From Haplomitrium mnioides (Eukaryota; Marchantiophyta; Haplomitriopsida; Calobryales): DNA of 26,562 nucleotides. Under the pieces are notes generated by a model, which saw nothing but the letters and a program-made list of their open reading frames with translations, was not told the DNA's origin and searched no databases. The stretch is from positions 1 through 26,562 of the forward strand of contig JBNGIS010011649.1 in the NCBI GenBank assembly GCA_049999725.1, in the 5' to 3' direction. The first letter of the stretch is position 1. Each line of letters begins with the position of its first letter. The position numbers and the translations under genes are program-made. Below are positions 1 to 10,776 of this stretch, in pieces.

Positions 1-357
1 GCCTATTCTTGGTTCAAAGTAGCGGCTATTACACATGTCCCAAGTGTTCACTTTCTAATGATAAAATCAGAGTCTTTAATAATTCTAGCCATTGAACATG
101 TGTCTCTAATGTCACATACTTTGATAAAGAGTGCGTGTTATGCAAACCATGCTCCTTATTTGTAAAGTCAAACTTTCGCACGGGAGTCTCAAGCTGAAAC
201 CAAAGGATCTATTATGACAGAAGGTTTGGAAGAAATGTACAATGACGAGAGCATAAAAGACATAGAAAGGCAGTTGATTGGATTTACATCAACATGTCTT
301 CAAGGGAATTGGATCTATATAAAAGCATCTTCAAGTGAATGGGATCTACATTGATGC
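1..357 (+). pseudogene. Unidentified open frame with one internal stop
   Basis: Frame 1 from the window edge is open for 119 codons apart from a single TAA at 163-165. The second half reads like a charged, soluble segment (for example SIMTEGLEEMYNDESIKDIE). It ends at a TGA inside a 31-bp tandem array, so its last third is repeat-derived. I do not recognise the family. It could be the truncated end of a retroelement protein that starts left of the window, or a chance open frame in AT-rich DNA. No start codon decision is possible because the frame enters from outside. Confidence 0.2.
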
Positions 358-400
358 ATGTTCAATCAAAATAGATCTACATCAACGTGTCATCAACTTT
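277..400 (+). repeat. 31-bp tandem array, four units
   Basis: Four consecutive units of exactly 31 bp start at 277, 308, 339 and 370. The best conserved core is GGATCTACATCAA, followed by a TGTCATCAA-like part. The GGA/AGA landmark falls at 280, 311, 342 and 373. The same unit recurs twice at 5115-5176. The array forms the left edge of the first of two diverged direct repeats. Confidence 0.75.
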
Positions 401-1812
401 TGAACATCTTCAACAAATAGAACATTAGGAATGATTTCAAAATGACTAGATTTTTTTTTCTATTAGGAACTATGTTTTAGAATAGATTTCAATCAATGGC
501 AAGTATAGGCAAGCATGTATCAACTTTGATCAAGAGACCAACTGACCATCAAGAGTTTCAAGAGAATTGGGTGATCAAAATATGTTGAGCAATTTCAAAA
601 GGATTCTGGGATGGCTTTATGTCTTTTCTTTTTTGTGGGTCTATTAGTAGTCTGTTTATGTAAGTGTAATTATGAAACCTTAAAATGAGACATTGCTAGA
701 GGAGACCTCTATTGTCTAAGCATTAGTCAAAAAATAGTAGCTACTAGCGAAAAAATGATAGAAAGTAAGCGATACATGACAATGAGACAGGTGAGAAATT
801 GATGAAGAGAATCCAAGGACATACAAAGTGGGAAAATTTTCTCTTGGAGGGAAAAACAAACCCAGATAGCGGCGTCCAAGGGGTGTATAGGGGTAGGTTG
901 TTATTCATCAGAAGAAGAGAGAGGATAGACGTGTGTGCATATGAGTATTGTGTGGAAGAAATTGAAGTAGTTCATGTTGTGTAAATGAGAGGAAATAGTA
1001 GTATACTAATGTCCATGTGAAGAGAGAAATGTGTATATCTCTATGTTCTTGAAGTTGAAAAAAAGCAATAGAGCAGAGTACAATCATATCTTTGGTTTTA
1101 TGAGCAAGTAGGAAGAAGGTGTGATTCCACAAAGCAAAAACAAAAGAAAAAACATAGAAGTTCAAAGTGTGTGATAGAAGAGATGTTAAAAGGTGACTCA
1201 AAGGATTAAGTGGTAGCAAAAAAGGGATCAACCTTCTGTATATTCTTCATATAGGGTCTGGAATTGTGATGTTCTACTCTAAAATCTCTATGACTAACAT
1301 AATGCTCATTTCAAGAGTACAACCTGGTTAGTGCAAGTTGTATATGTGCTCTCTTATGTTCATCCATGTGTATTTATGTTTTTTCTTTCCAACTTTTGAC
1401 CAAAGTTCTTCAATATGATTTTATCCATATTTGGATGCATTTTGTTTTCTATATAAACATAGTGATGTTGAGGAAAGAAACAAAAGACTGCCATGCCTCT
1501 TTCTTTTGTGTTTTGTTCCTCCTTCCATATGTTCGATGTTAGAGTCCCAAAGCAAAAGAAAAATGACTCTATCTGATAAAAAAGACGAAGTCAAGCTCTT
1601 AGTTGTGTAATACCACCTATATGTGTTCATAAGTGTTTCTTGTGTGTCGTATGGATTCTCTACCCTAAGTTGCACAAACTAAGTTATCGGCCACTAGTTT
1701 TGTTTTGTTGGCTTCGGTTAGTTGAGTATTGGTTGGCTTATAGATTCTTGAGAGTAGGGACCATGGTGTCCTTAGAATGTGTATAGCCTAATATGAATAA
1801 AGAGTTCATACT
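339..1812 (+). repeat. Diverged direct repeat, copy A (LTR-like)
   Basis: This block can be aligned by eye with 5115-6725 through several collinear stretches. Both start at TGGGATCTACAT. Both then share a TTTTAGAATA stretch, a CAAGTATRGGCAAG stretch, a GATCAAGAG...CATCAAGA stretch and, near the end, GTGTGTCG followed by AGTTGCAC-AACTAAGTT. A TATA-like TATATAAA lies at 1450-1457 and an AATAAAGAG at 1797-1805, so the block has the layout of a plant LTR read on the + strand. No tRNA primer-binding site was found after it. It may therefore be one LTR of a pair, a solo LTR, or a member of another repeat family. Confidence 0.6.
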
Positions 1813-2486
1813 TGACCAACCAATTCTTATTGATTATGTATTCATGTTTCTTGCATTCTAATTGCATCCTCGCAATGTATCTCGCATTCTTGTATGCAAA
1901 TGCCTACATTTTTCTTAATCTCCCCTCAAATTCTCCAATTGGAAGCATCACTGAGGCTAATTCCCTGTCGTATGTTATAGTTTGGATTCTCTTCAGGAGT
2001 GATGCGAGGAGGTCCATGTTACGATGTATGTATTTTCATTAGATTTGATTGTCATATATTCTTCAAGTCAAGAATAGATAGTGGTCCATGTTGTATTTGA
2101 CATGAGGAACTAAAAATTGCTTACCTTCTTGAACCCAGAGCTACTATTGCTATCGTACCATGCCCTTGTCAATTGTCAGGCCCCTTTTTATCGGACGTTA
2201 CAATTTGCTAGCTTTCGGATATTTTGTTGTTGTTGTGCTCGTAGCTAGTTTGCTGATCTGTTGTCATTGATTGTTGATAGTTAGTGAACCTCAAATTTTC
2301 CTCTCTTATGTTTTGGAAAGTCTTTTCTAGTATTGGTCTTTTCCTTCTCTTTTGGATCTCACTTGTAATTGGCTCTTGTCGTATTGACCGGTCTCACTTT
2401 TGAATATAGGTCTTGAAACTTTCTGACCGGTATGTCTATTTCCCCTGATGTTGTGGGAACCCTACGATGCCGCACATCCATAGTAG
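1813..2486. other. No gene seen; sequence between repeats
   Basis: The only open frame here (up to 2042, 76 codons) is hydrophobic and matches no family I know. The sequence becomes pyrimidine-rich after 2160 and contains scattered CCTCTCTTAT and GACCGGT words that also occur in the tandem repeat to its right. Confidence 0.4.
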
Positions 2487-3070
2487 TTTCTTATTGGTCT
2501 GGTTCATGACCACTAGTCCAGACTATTAACCCTAAGTCCCTCTCTTATATCCGGTTTGTTCCCGCTGCCTGACATCATCTTCTAATGGGAAGTTGGACCG
2601 TTTCTTTCGACCAACCTGACCCTACAACATCATTCCGATAAAAATTCCAAGACCCGAATAGTTAAACATCTCATTGTAAGAACTTCTTTTGAGTCGGAAT
2701 CGATTAGATAGTGTGATCTCTATAGTGTTTCTTATTGGTCTGGTCTTTAACCATTAGTCCAAGCTATAAACCATTGGTCTTTATCTTTTACCCAATCCAT
2801 TCCCAAGGCCCAACGTAGTTTTCAATGCGGAAGTTGGAATATCATGTCTGACCATCATACATGTGACGTCATTCCGATAAACCTTTGACCCAATTGCACG
2901 ACACGATATCCTTGTCCATAGTACCCAATGAGCTAGAATGGTTTGACCCCTATACTAGTCCTCTCTTTTAGTTGCTAGCCCTTTATCTTTGATTGGCGGT
3001 ATAAAGCTACGTGACGCTGTTTTCAATAGGAAAGTTTGACCATCACCCCCGACAACCCGCATAGTAAATT
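2487..3070 (+). repeat. Tandem repeat of about 240 bp
   Basis: Two well matched units begin at 2487 and 2728. Shared landmarks are TTTCTTATTGGTCTGG (2487 and 2728, 241 apart), an ATG-GGAAGTTGGA stretch (2585 and 2825, 240 apart) and CATTCCGATA (2631 and 2870, 239 apart). A third, shorter and more diverged unit follows from about 2968, recognisable by CCTCTCTT and TTCAATAGGAAAGTTTGACC. No coding frame runs through it. Confidence 0.65.
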
Positions 3071-3429
3071 CACTACCTGCGAATTTCTTAGAACCCTCAA
3101 TCCAATTAATTGGACTAGCATTAGTACCCACTACGCTCCATTAAAATATCCTTAGAGCACATTCCTTGAGTAGATGTTGAAACCCGATCCTTATAGCTCG
3201 TAGTTCCCATCCAACGAAACTTTAAGTCGCGACCTTTCTAGATAGATTTGTCTCATGGCCTTTCCCCTACCCATTCCCCAAGTCCTAGGAACTGATGTCT
3301 CCACGCTTCATCCATGATACTTGGTGTTAGAATAAACCCATTAGAGAAAACTATCTTCCTTAACTCACATCACATGTAGATTGCTACTTCGGTCTTTCTC
3401 ATTTGCTGTCAAAAATCAAACACTGCTCC
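3071..3429. other. No gene seen; expected 3' flank of copia relic
   Basis: On the minus strand this lies just downstream of the copia RNase H, where a polypurine tract and 3' LTR would be expected. A weak purine stretch (minus strand, about 3345-3365) is present, but I could not find a convincing LTR start. Confidence 0.35.
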
Positions 3430-5041
3430 TTGACACATGAATTGCATACACATGGGTTGGAGAAAACATTTTGTATATTCACAAGGGCTTGATTATGATA
3501 TACTGCAAATCAATCAACTAGGCCAATACCTTCTCTCTCACAAAGTGTCAATGCACCTTAATGTGCTTTGAACGAGCATGAAAAACTAGATTGTTACCCA
3601 ATTGAATACTACTGATTTTGTTGCAATGAACCTTCGTTGGTTCCTCTACTCTGACATCCAAAGCTTGCAATAACTTCAATAACCATATTATCTCACAGGT
3701 GGCCATGGCTGCTTCTATGTACTCAATCTCTGTACTTGATAAAGCAACAAGGGGTTGCTTCTTGTTGCTCCAAGCAATTCGAGCACTTCCAAACAAAAAC
3801 AAAACCACTTGTGGACCTCTTGTCATTGGCACTTCCTACCCAATCTGCATTTGTGAACCCAACAAGCTGAAATTTTCTACTTCTTTCATAAAACAACACA
3901 CATTGAAGTGTATATTTTACGTACCAAAAAGTTCTACGCACTATATCCAAATGTGGCTTCCTTGGTACATGCACAAAACTGACCTACCAGACCTATAGCA
4001 TAGCTCAGATCTGGTCTAGTGATGGTGATGTATATCAAACTGCCTAGCATATGCGTGAACCCTGTTGGATCCTCAGTCAACTCTCCTTCATGACCGGTCA
4101 ATTTGGTATTCTGATCTAAGGGAGTCGCAATCGGTTTGCAGCTTGTCGTGTCATATCTAGCCAGCATATCCAAGGCATTATGCCTATGTATCATCCATAT
4201 TCCCTACTCTATTTTTATCACCTCAATGCTAAGAAAATGCCTCACCTCACCAAATTCCTGTATATCAAATGTCTATTGTAGAAAATTTTTGCTTCAGCAA
4301 TATCTTTCTCACTCCCTCCTATCATAATCAGATCATCAACATAAATGAGAGTGAGCATAATACCTTTCTCATTTTTCTTGCATATAGAGAATAGTCTCCA
4401 TCTCACATATTGAAGCCTACTGAAACAAGATATTCGCCTATCTTGTTAGACCATGCTCGAGGTGCTTACTTCAACCCATATAGGGCCTTCTTCAGCTTGC
4501 ATACATGATATGAATGTTCTAGATCAACAAAACAAAGTGGTTATACCATGTACACCTTCTCTTCAAGCTCCCCATGCATAAATATGTTTTTCACATCCAT
4601 CTACTGTAAAGTCTACTTTTTCGATGCAACGAATGCAATGACTGCCCAAACAATTGTCATCCTTGCTATATGGCTAAAACTCTCTTCATAATCCATTCCA
4701 TGAGTTTGAGCACATCTCTTGGCAATTAACCTTGCCTTAAGCCTTCTTATGTTGTCATCTTCACTCCTCTTCAGTTTGTAGATCTATTTGCATCTGATGG
4801 TTTTTTTCCCTTCAAGCAAGTTGACCAACTCCCTAATCTAAATTTTGTCAAGAGCTTCCATCTCTTCTATCATTGCAGATTCCCATTTGTCATCTTCTAT
4901 AGCATCGTCAAATAGCACATGTTTTTTCTCAATGATCACTTGCACCATATATGCATGATGTGCTGCAAATGCCCCCTTACATATCAATATGTCCATAGGG
5001 TGCTTCATCCTATCACTTATGCGCAAAGGTATGCTTTGCAC
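3430..5041 (-). pseudogene. Ty1/copia pol relic: reverse transcriptase and RNase H
   Basis: Read on the minus strand, this is the C-terminal half of a Ty1/copia polyprotein, which copies element RNA into DNA in cytoplasmic particles. In order: the RT entry (MIEEMEALDKI, ending at 4838), EGKKTIRCK, ARLIAKRCAQTHGMDYEESF, MDVKNIFMHGELEEKVYM, KKALYGLK, an intact YVDD catalytic box (4332-4343), the RPDLSYA connection (about 4010-4030) and the RNase H segment with NADWVGSANDKRSTSGFVF, VALSSTEIEYIEAAMA and FHARSKHIKVH (near 3548). Several stops and frame changes show it is dead. Gag, protease and integrase are missing: upstream of 5041 the sequence passes within about 75 bp into repeat copy B. The copia assignment is secure; which lineage is not. 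Confidence 0.93.
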
Positions 5042-5114
5042 TTGCTAAGTGTTACAAAGACTCACAAGAATAATACAATTTTGAAAGCAAAGAAGTCATA
5101 GAAATGAGGCACAA

Positions 5115-5176
5115 TGGGATCTACATCAATGTGTCATCAACTCAATTGGATCTACATTTACTTATTATCGACTCTG
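5115..5176 (+). repeat. 31-bp tandem array, two units
   Basis: Two units with the same 31-bp period as the array at 277-400; the GGA landmark falls at 5117 and 5148. They mark the left edge of direct-repeat copy B. The unit number therefore differs between copies (four against two). Confidence 0.7.
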
Positions 5177-6725
5177 AAACTACTTTGGAAATAACAGTAG
5201 AATAGAAATGAATTCTTCAATATTAGATTTTGATATAGTAGGAATCATACTTTAGAATATAATTTAATGTTTAGAATTCAAGTATGGGCAAGTGAAACTC
5301 AAGTCAGATCAAGAGGCTAGCTAATCATCAAGACCTTCAAAAAAATTGAATGATCAAGCCTCCTATATGGAAAGTATGCTCAAGGGTTGTGGGAAGGGTT
5401 TTAGTGTTTCTTTCTTATGCATTGAGTATGTTTATAGATTGTTTATGTGCTCATAATTAAGAAGGAAAGAATGAGGAACCGCATGAGGAGCACAAGTGGT
5501 GATCCAACAGCTAGCAACATCGACATTCAAAAATCGGTCAAGGGATGGTACATGTCAGCAAAGGAAAACAAAACAACATATACCTCACATTGAGAGAAGG
5601 TTGACAATTGATAAAGAAAAATACAAGGAAATTGAATGATGATTCAGTGGGAAGAATTTTTTCTTCTATGGAGAATGTTGCTCGGAGGAGTAAGTGGTCG
5701 AACAAAATATTGCAAGTATGACAATTTACCAGCTATTAGAGTGTGGGAAATTTTCAATCTCTTGAAGAATGGTACAATTCTTGTTCAAGAATCTTGAAGA
5801 AAAACAACACTAGAAGGCTCCATGAGGATGTGCTCTAAAGTCAAGTATGCGTTGGATATTCTAAGGCGACTTCGGTTAAGAAGATGAGCACAAGTATCCT
5901 TCTCACAGTGTGCAAATGTTTTGGGTTGAGTGACAAAGATGACAACATAAGTGCAGTATGCACCGCAGCCGTTTGGCGGCTAGTATGATTGTTGGAGTAC
6001 ACATAAAACAACAAAAAAAAATAAAAGTGTTCAAGGTGGCGATAAATGACAGGAAGATAGAGTCTAAGAAATGGATGTGTTGGTTACTAGTGTCAAGGCG
6101 GCCTCTGATACATACTTCATGAAGGGTCTACGTTGTCGAGATATCATTTTGAAGATTCAAATTGTGTCTCAATATGAGTTCTTGAAGAAATATTTAGTTA
6201 GTAAAGTTTATATTTGTGTCTTTGTGTCCCCTTGTATGATTAATTGTAAGCTTTGCGTCTTACTATTTCCTAGATATGTGTATCTATTTGCCTCAGTGTT
6301 ACATGCTTGTTATATTGGTTAATATATCGTGAAGTCGAGGTGTAGAACAAAAGGTCATCCTTAGAAACAAGGTCTACCTTGTCATAAGTGTCATTTATAT
6401 GTCTATACGTTCAAGTTTTTAATGTCCATAGCATAAAAAGGGACTGCATCCAAAAAAGAAGTTTAGCTCTATTTATTGTGTTGTGTTCCAACAACATTTG
6501 AGTATTGGAATCTCTCATCATGTGTGTGTCGCAGGATAAGTTGCACCAACTAAGTTTTGGCCTAGTGGTGTCGACTTGACGTGTTCAATAAAGTTATATC
6601 TCACATAGCGGTAGTTTTGGATTCGATTGGCTCTTTGATATTGTAGTGTGATGACCTCTTGTACCCTACATATTGTATATAAACAACTTGAGTAAAGCTA
6701 AGTCTTGTTCACTTAACTAGTACCT
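5115..6725 (+). repeat. Diverged direct repeat, copy B (LTR-like)
   Basis: Second copy of the block at 339-1812, in the same orientation and about 4.8 kb away. Matches run in order from TGGGATCTACATCAATG through TAGTAGGAATCATACTTTAG, a GATCAAGAGGC...CATCAAGA stretch, a GACAATTGATAAAGA stretch and GTGTGTCGCAGG with AGTTGCACCAACTAAGTT. A TATATAAA occurs near the end (6676-6683). A short frame at 6071-6322 resembles no known protein. By eye the copies are roughly two-thirds identical with many indels, so the duplication is old. Confidence 0.6.
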
Positions 6726-7037
6726 GAATAATATTGCATAGTATATTGGCTTTTGCTTCCCTTCCAACACCTACTGGACATTACGATGTTCATCTATCAA
6801 GGATTCAAATCTCCCCACTCCACTCTTGATACACTCCTCCCTCATCACCACTATTCTTTAACTTTGTTGCTCTCATTGTTGGGAATGGTAGTGCTAGCTC
6901 CCCAACAAAGTGGCGCGTGGACTATGTTGGCAAAACCCAATGTAGTGACATTGTATTTGGGTGTGTCAAGTTGGTCAATATGTGTTTAGATATCGATTTA
7001 TAGCTCTTCTTGATGTATTATTTGTAGATCCAGTCAA
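6726..7037. other. No gene seen
   Basis: Downstream flank of direct-repeat copy B. One 78-codon open frame (6753-6989) has no recognisable motif and looks like chance. No primer-binding site typical of a 5' LTR end was found at its left edge. Confidence 0.4.
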
Positions 7038-7256
7038 TATGTATCGTCTAAAGTTCTGATGTCATCCTTCCTGTTACCCGTTTGTATTACTTAAGTATTC
7101 AATTCCTCTCTTATCGACCGTTTGTATTGGTCAAGCATTTGGTTCTTCCCTTATTAGCCATTGTCATTAGTTAAGTATTTGGTTTTCTCCTTATCGGCAG
7201 TTGGTCATAAGCAACTTATTCAGTCTATTCCTTATCAGCCGTTGGTAGTGAGTTGG
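7038..7256 (+). repeat. 40-bp minisatellite, five to six units
   Basis: A CCGTTTGTATT/CCRTTGTCATT-type landmark recurs at 7078, 7118, 7158, 7198 and 7239, a strict 40-bp period (41 for the last). Each unit carries a TTAAGTATTYGGTT-like middle and ends in a TCYTTAT stretch. A more diverged unit seems to precede the first. Confidence 0.75.
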
Positions 7257-7877
7257 CCCCACACCTTCCTCCTTTCTTTTCAAAAACATCACCCAATCTT
7301 TGTAGCTCCCCTCCTTCAAGTCTCAAATCTGCATTTTGCTCCTCCCTACATTTATTGGTTGTCCCCCTTCTATAACCTTCAGTCCAAACATCCATCCTTC
7401 CGGTTCTTCCGTTGCTCAATGTCGTTTCAAATGGGAAGTTAAATCCTTGCGTCCAAAAAATCCATAACCCTGACATTATACCAGAAACTCAGTCTCAACA
7501 ATATTGGTTCAGGTTCATCTTTGGATGCATGATAAAAAGTCAGGGCATCACTTTTGATAGAATCTGCTAGAATATTCAACCATGTCGCTATAAGATTTGT
7601 AGCTTGGTTAGAACTGATATCAAGATCTGAAGTTGACTTTAGCTGCATTCAGGTAGTTGAAGTCCAAATTGTAAACCCATAGACCAGTTCAAACCCTTAC
7701 CCTTGGGTTCCTTAGCCCCAAATAGCATCGAGCCACCCGACGCCGTTATTCCACATGGTAGCTTGATCGTTGCCCTTTGACAGGCAGTACTAAATATCCA
7801 TTACCCAAAGTACCTCTTGATTCTAGTTCCAATATCCTTATCTACCTCCTGATTGATAACATGCACTTCCAAAACTC
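7257..7877. other. No gene seen; pyrimidine-rich
   Basis: Open frames on both strands (7161-7442 on plus, 7225-7476 and 7439-7648 on minus) overlap each other and show no domain motif. I see no splice-site pattern or repeat with a clear period. Confidence 0.35.
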
Positions 7878-8013
7878 AAACTTTAGAGAGATTCCCTATC
7901 CAACTCCTAGCCTAACACCCACACAAACTTTAGAAAGATTCCATATCCAACTCTTAGCTTAGCATCTGCCCAAATGTAAGAAAGATTCTATCTCTGAATT
8001 CTCATTAGACGCC
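7878..8013 (+). repeat. 47-bp minisatellite, about three units
   Basis: Units start at 7878, 7925 and 7972. Each begins AAACTTTAGARAGATTC or the diverged AAATGTAAGAAAGATTC and continues with ATCCAACTC. The first two are nearly identical, the third is diverged. Single related AGAAAGATTCTATC words recur at about 8265 and 8335, so the array may once have been longer. Confidence 0.75.
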
Positions 8014-9390
8014 CGATCAATAGTAGAGCACCCCTTGACCCAAAACCCCTTAGACTTGACTACCAATAATATTCCCTATTTTGATTCAATGGTATGACTC
8101 ATCGTACCTGAGTTTTAGCAAGATTCACCTCTTGATAGTTATCCTAGTTGTCTACCAGACAGAACTGAAACTCTATACCCAAATTATAGAACTATTCTAT
8201 ACCCGACTTAGTAATACTTAGTGAGTTCCCACTTGATAGTAGAATCCACACAAATTTGATTTAGAAAGATTCTATCCCCGAATTCAGAATATGCAACCAC
8301 TTGATGCGCACTACTTGTCAAACTCAACCATGTATAAGATTCCATTCTCGAAGTTTAGTTCCTTTATAACCCAATAGGTGGAACAAACAAAGATAGGAGT
8401 AGACCTATACGGTGTGCCCGAGCTTTACCATATAGACTTCTAGCAGGTTAGCGCATGCATGTTTGGCTCATTCCTTGCCAGGAATTGAACGTCGCTGCTA
8501 ATCTTAAAGTTGAATTGAGGAATTTCTTTCCTGATTTTTGAGATGATTTTGTTTGTGGATGAAGTATAGATAGAAGTAGTGTTAATTCAGATCTAGCTTG
8601 GATGATTACTTGAGGTGATTGGCATTTCGCTCGCTATTGTAATTCCTTAAAACTTATTGATCATTCAAGCTCTACCTACAAGATTGGGCGTTTACTACCA
8701 CCAAGAAGCGTTTTGCAGTGCTTGTCTATCATAACCATTGTCTCACCTCAGCCCATCCTCTTGACGATTGATCCGCCAGAGCTTTCCAAACATGTATGTC
8801 TGATTTTGTAGTAGAATGTTCGTGGATTCAAGACATAGTCAAACAAAGTATTATGTTTAGACATCCAACATTTAGAATTTGACCACCTCCTCCTCCTCAC
8901 ACATCACCCACTTACTCAACACTAGATTATACTACAACCCTTGCTTAGATGTTGTTGAGGAATACTTAGAACCCACTACTATACTACAAAACAACAAAGG
9001 AAAACGCAAATCAAAGCAAGGCTCCTCCCCATATGCCCAACATCCAGCGAGCATTAACAAACCAATTTGCTAAACAAACAATGGCACCATTCCCCCATCC
9101 CTTGCCTTCGTTAATTTTCTACTCCTTGCCAATCATATCAAGTTTTCCTTTATTGTTCTTAATCTTTCTTGTGTTGTCTTATGCAAAAATTGCAGATGCA
9201 TATGACATGGATCTTGATCTATTCATGTATTGCATGTGGTTAGAAGTGATTTACAACCTGTGGTGGTTGGCCATTTGGATCCATTTGGAAACCTTGAGCT
9301 TTTTTGCTATCCCAAATGTGACTCACAAACACTTTTAACTTGCTTCGCCCTCTTCCAAATTCTGCTCCAGATTACTCTACTTACTTTTGC
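8014..9390. other. No gene seen
   Basis: About 1.4 kb without a convincing gene. Open frames at 8879-9073 and 9033-9338 are short and overlapping. The second is very hydrophobic (Phe/Leu/Ile-rich) because of the T-rich composition and has no start context or conserved motif. Diverged AAGATTC words from the 47-bp repeat occur up to about 8340. Confidence 0.4.
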
Positions 9391-9490
9391 CTTCCGTCAT
9401 TGCTTTTCTAATGCCCATATTGCTTTGCTTTGCTTTTTTCCTTCCGTCACTGCTTTTTCAATGCCCGACTTGCAATGATTGCTTTGTCTT
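9391..9490 (+). repeat. 50-bp duplication in TTGC-rich DNA
   Basis: CTTCCGTCATTGCTTTT at 9391 is repeated as CTTCCGTCACTGCTTTT at 9441, each followed by a CAATGCCC/TAATGCCC word, giving two adjacent 50-bp units. The next 150 bp is rich in ATTGCATT and TTGCTTTG words, suggesting slippage-prone low-complexity sequence. Confidence 0.65.
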
Positions 9491-10193
9491 TGTCTTGCAA
9501 TTACTCTTGATTAAGCTAGCATTCATTTATACCGCTCGCTATTTTGTTAGTGCTGCCTTGCTAGAGATTGCATTAGCCTTGCTTTCCATTGCATTGCATT
9601 AGCTCTTGCCCTCAATGGATTGTAGTAGCTTCCCTTGTACCTGCACTAGATTGCATTGTGCCTATTGTTCCCTTCCTCTTATCATTGAAAATCTTAAAAC
9701 ACACCATTGGTTTCTTCTTATTTGGCAACATATTAACTTGTTGTTTTCAGCCCCAAGGTTAGTTTTTAGATATTGTTGTCTTGGTGCCAATCTCTATTGC
9801 TTTGTGTTGCTATTGCGACAACGGGTGAGACTTGCTTGTTGCTTGTGTTCCCCCCCCCCTTCTCTTCTTCTTCTGTGGCACTAAGTGGCGAATTTGGATT
9901 CTGACCTCCGTAACCCAAAACACAACTTAATCATGTATGTGCATGAGGCATCCTCTTGTCACCCCCATTTGCTCTAATCGCTACACTAGTTGTTCTTTGC
10001 AAGCTCTCTTCTTCCCTCACCCAAATCTCTAAAGCTACCCAAAATACCTGCCACTATTACATCACCTACCTTGTTTGGTTCCATCAAGCTAGTCATGGTT
10101 TTTATCACCATGGCCTTTCTCTTGGTCCAACCATCCTGATGTTAGTGTCTAAAATTCACAAGCTAGATGGATGTGGATCGTGTTGATACGGAT
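9491..10193. other. Low-complexity pyrimidine-rich DNA up to gap
   Basis: Rich in TTGC, CTT and CCC words, with a run of ten C at 9850-9859 followed by a CTT-rich tract. Open frames at 9606-9884 and 9956-10186 have biased Leu/Cys/Ser content from this composition and no domain signature. No gene supported. Confidence 0.4.
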
Positions 10194-10293
10194 NNNNNNN
10201 NNNNNNNNNNNNNNNNNNNNNNNNNNNNNNNNNNNNNNNNNNNNNNNNNNNNNNNNNNNNNNNNNNNNNNNNNNNNNNNNNNNNNNNNNNNNN
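10194..10293. other. Assembly gap, 100 N
   Basis: Exactly 100 undetermined bases, the usual placeholder for a gap of unknown size. Continuity of the sequence on either side is not established; the composition changes here from pyrimidine-rich on the left to clearly AT-rich on the right. Confidence 0.98.
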
Positions 10294-10776
10294 AAACCAC
10301 TAACTTCTTGTATCTTTCTAGTTTTTTTTCTTTCTCTCTAAAACATTTTCACTATTTTGTCATTTTGTAGAGTTAAAAAAAACATTTTTTTTGGATATCT
10401 ATATATACAATATTGATCTACTCATAAATTTCTTGTAGTTATCTTTCATTTTTCATTACATGACAATAGGGAAGAACAACAAGAGGCAAAATGCACATGG
10501 AGTTTCAAGATTTGTGCTCTCAAAAAATGTTCACAACTAGACGACAAGGTGGTCATCTTTCAAATCAAAATGTTGAGGACAAAAAGATAAGTAAACCAAA
10601 AGTATCAAATCTAATGGCGAGTATTTATGAGAAAAATACGTCAATTGTACAAAAAAATATGTCTTGAGGTGATGGCCATGAGAGTGAGCCCTATGCATGC
10701 ATGGGACCCAATTCAAATCAATTAAGAAAAGTTAACTCCTTCAAGTGATTTCCAAAACACCAATTTCTTTACATAC
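10294..10776. other. No gene seen; AT-rich
   Basis: AT-rich DNA with T and A homopolymer runs. One CTATGCATGCATGGGA word at about 10692 resembles the motif of the array at 14880-15790. No coding signal. Confidence 0.4.

Noticed and set aside
277-400. CRISPR-like array (31-bp units)
   Set aside because: Units are directly adjacent without unique spacers, and the DNA is eukaryotic.
908-1675. Minus-strand open frames of 107 and 84 codons (908-1231, 1421-1675)
   Set aside because: They lie inside the diverged direct repeat, have no motif, and are not kept open in repeat copy B.
3699-3998. Plus-strand 99-codon frame
   Set aside because: Antisense shadow of the copia RNase H on the minus strand.
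8478-8500. Minus-strand GTTCAATTCC resembling a tRNA B box
   Set aside because: No matching A box, acceptor stem or T-arm pairing could be drawn around it.
9033-9884. Chain of overlapping plus-strand frames with hydrophobic stretches, membrane-protein-like
   Set aside because: Leu/Phe/Cys richness follows from T-rich low-complexity DNA; three frames are open at once and none has a conserved motif.
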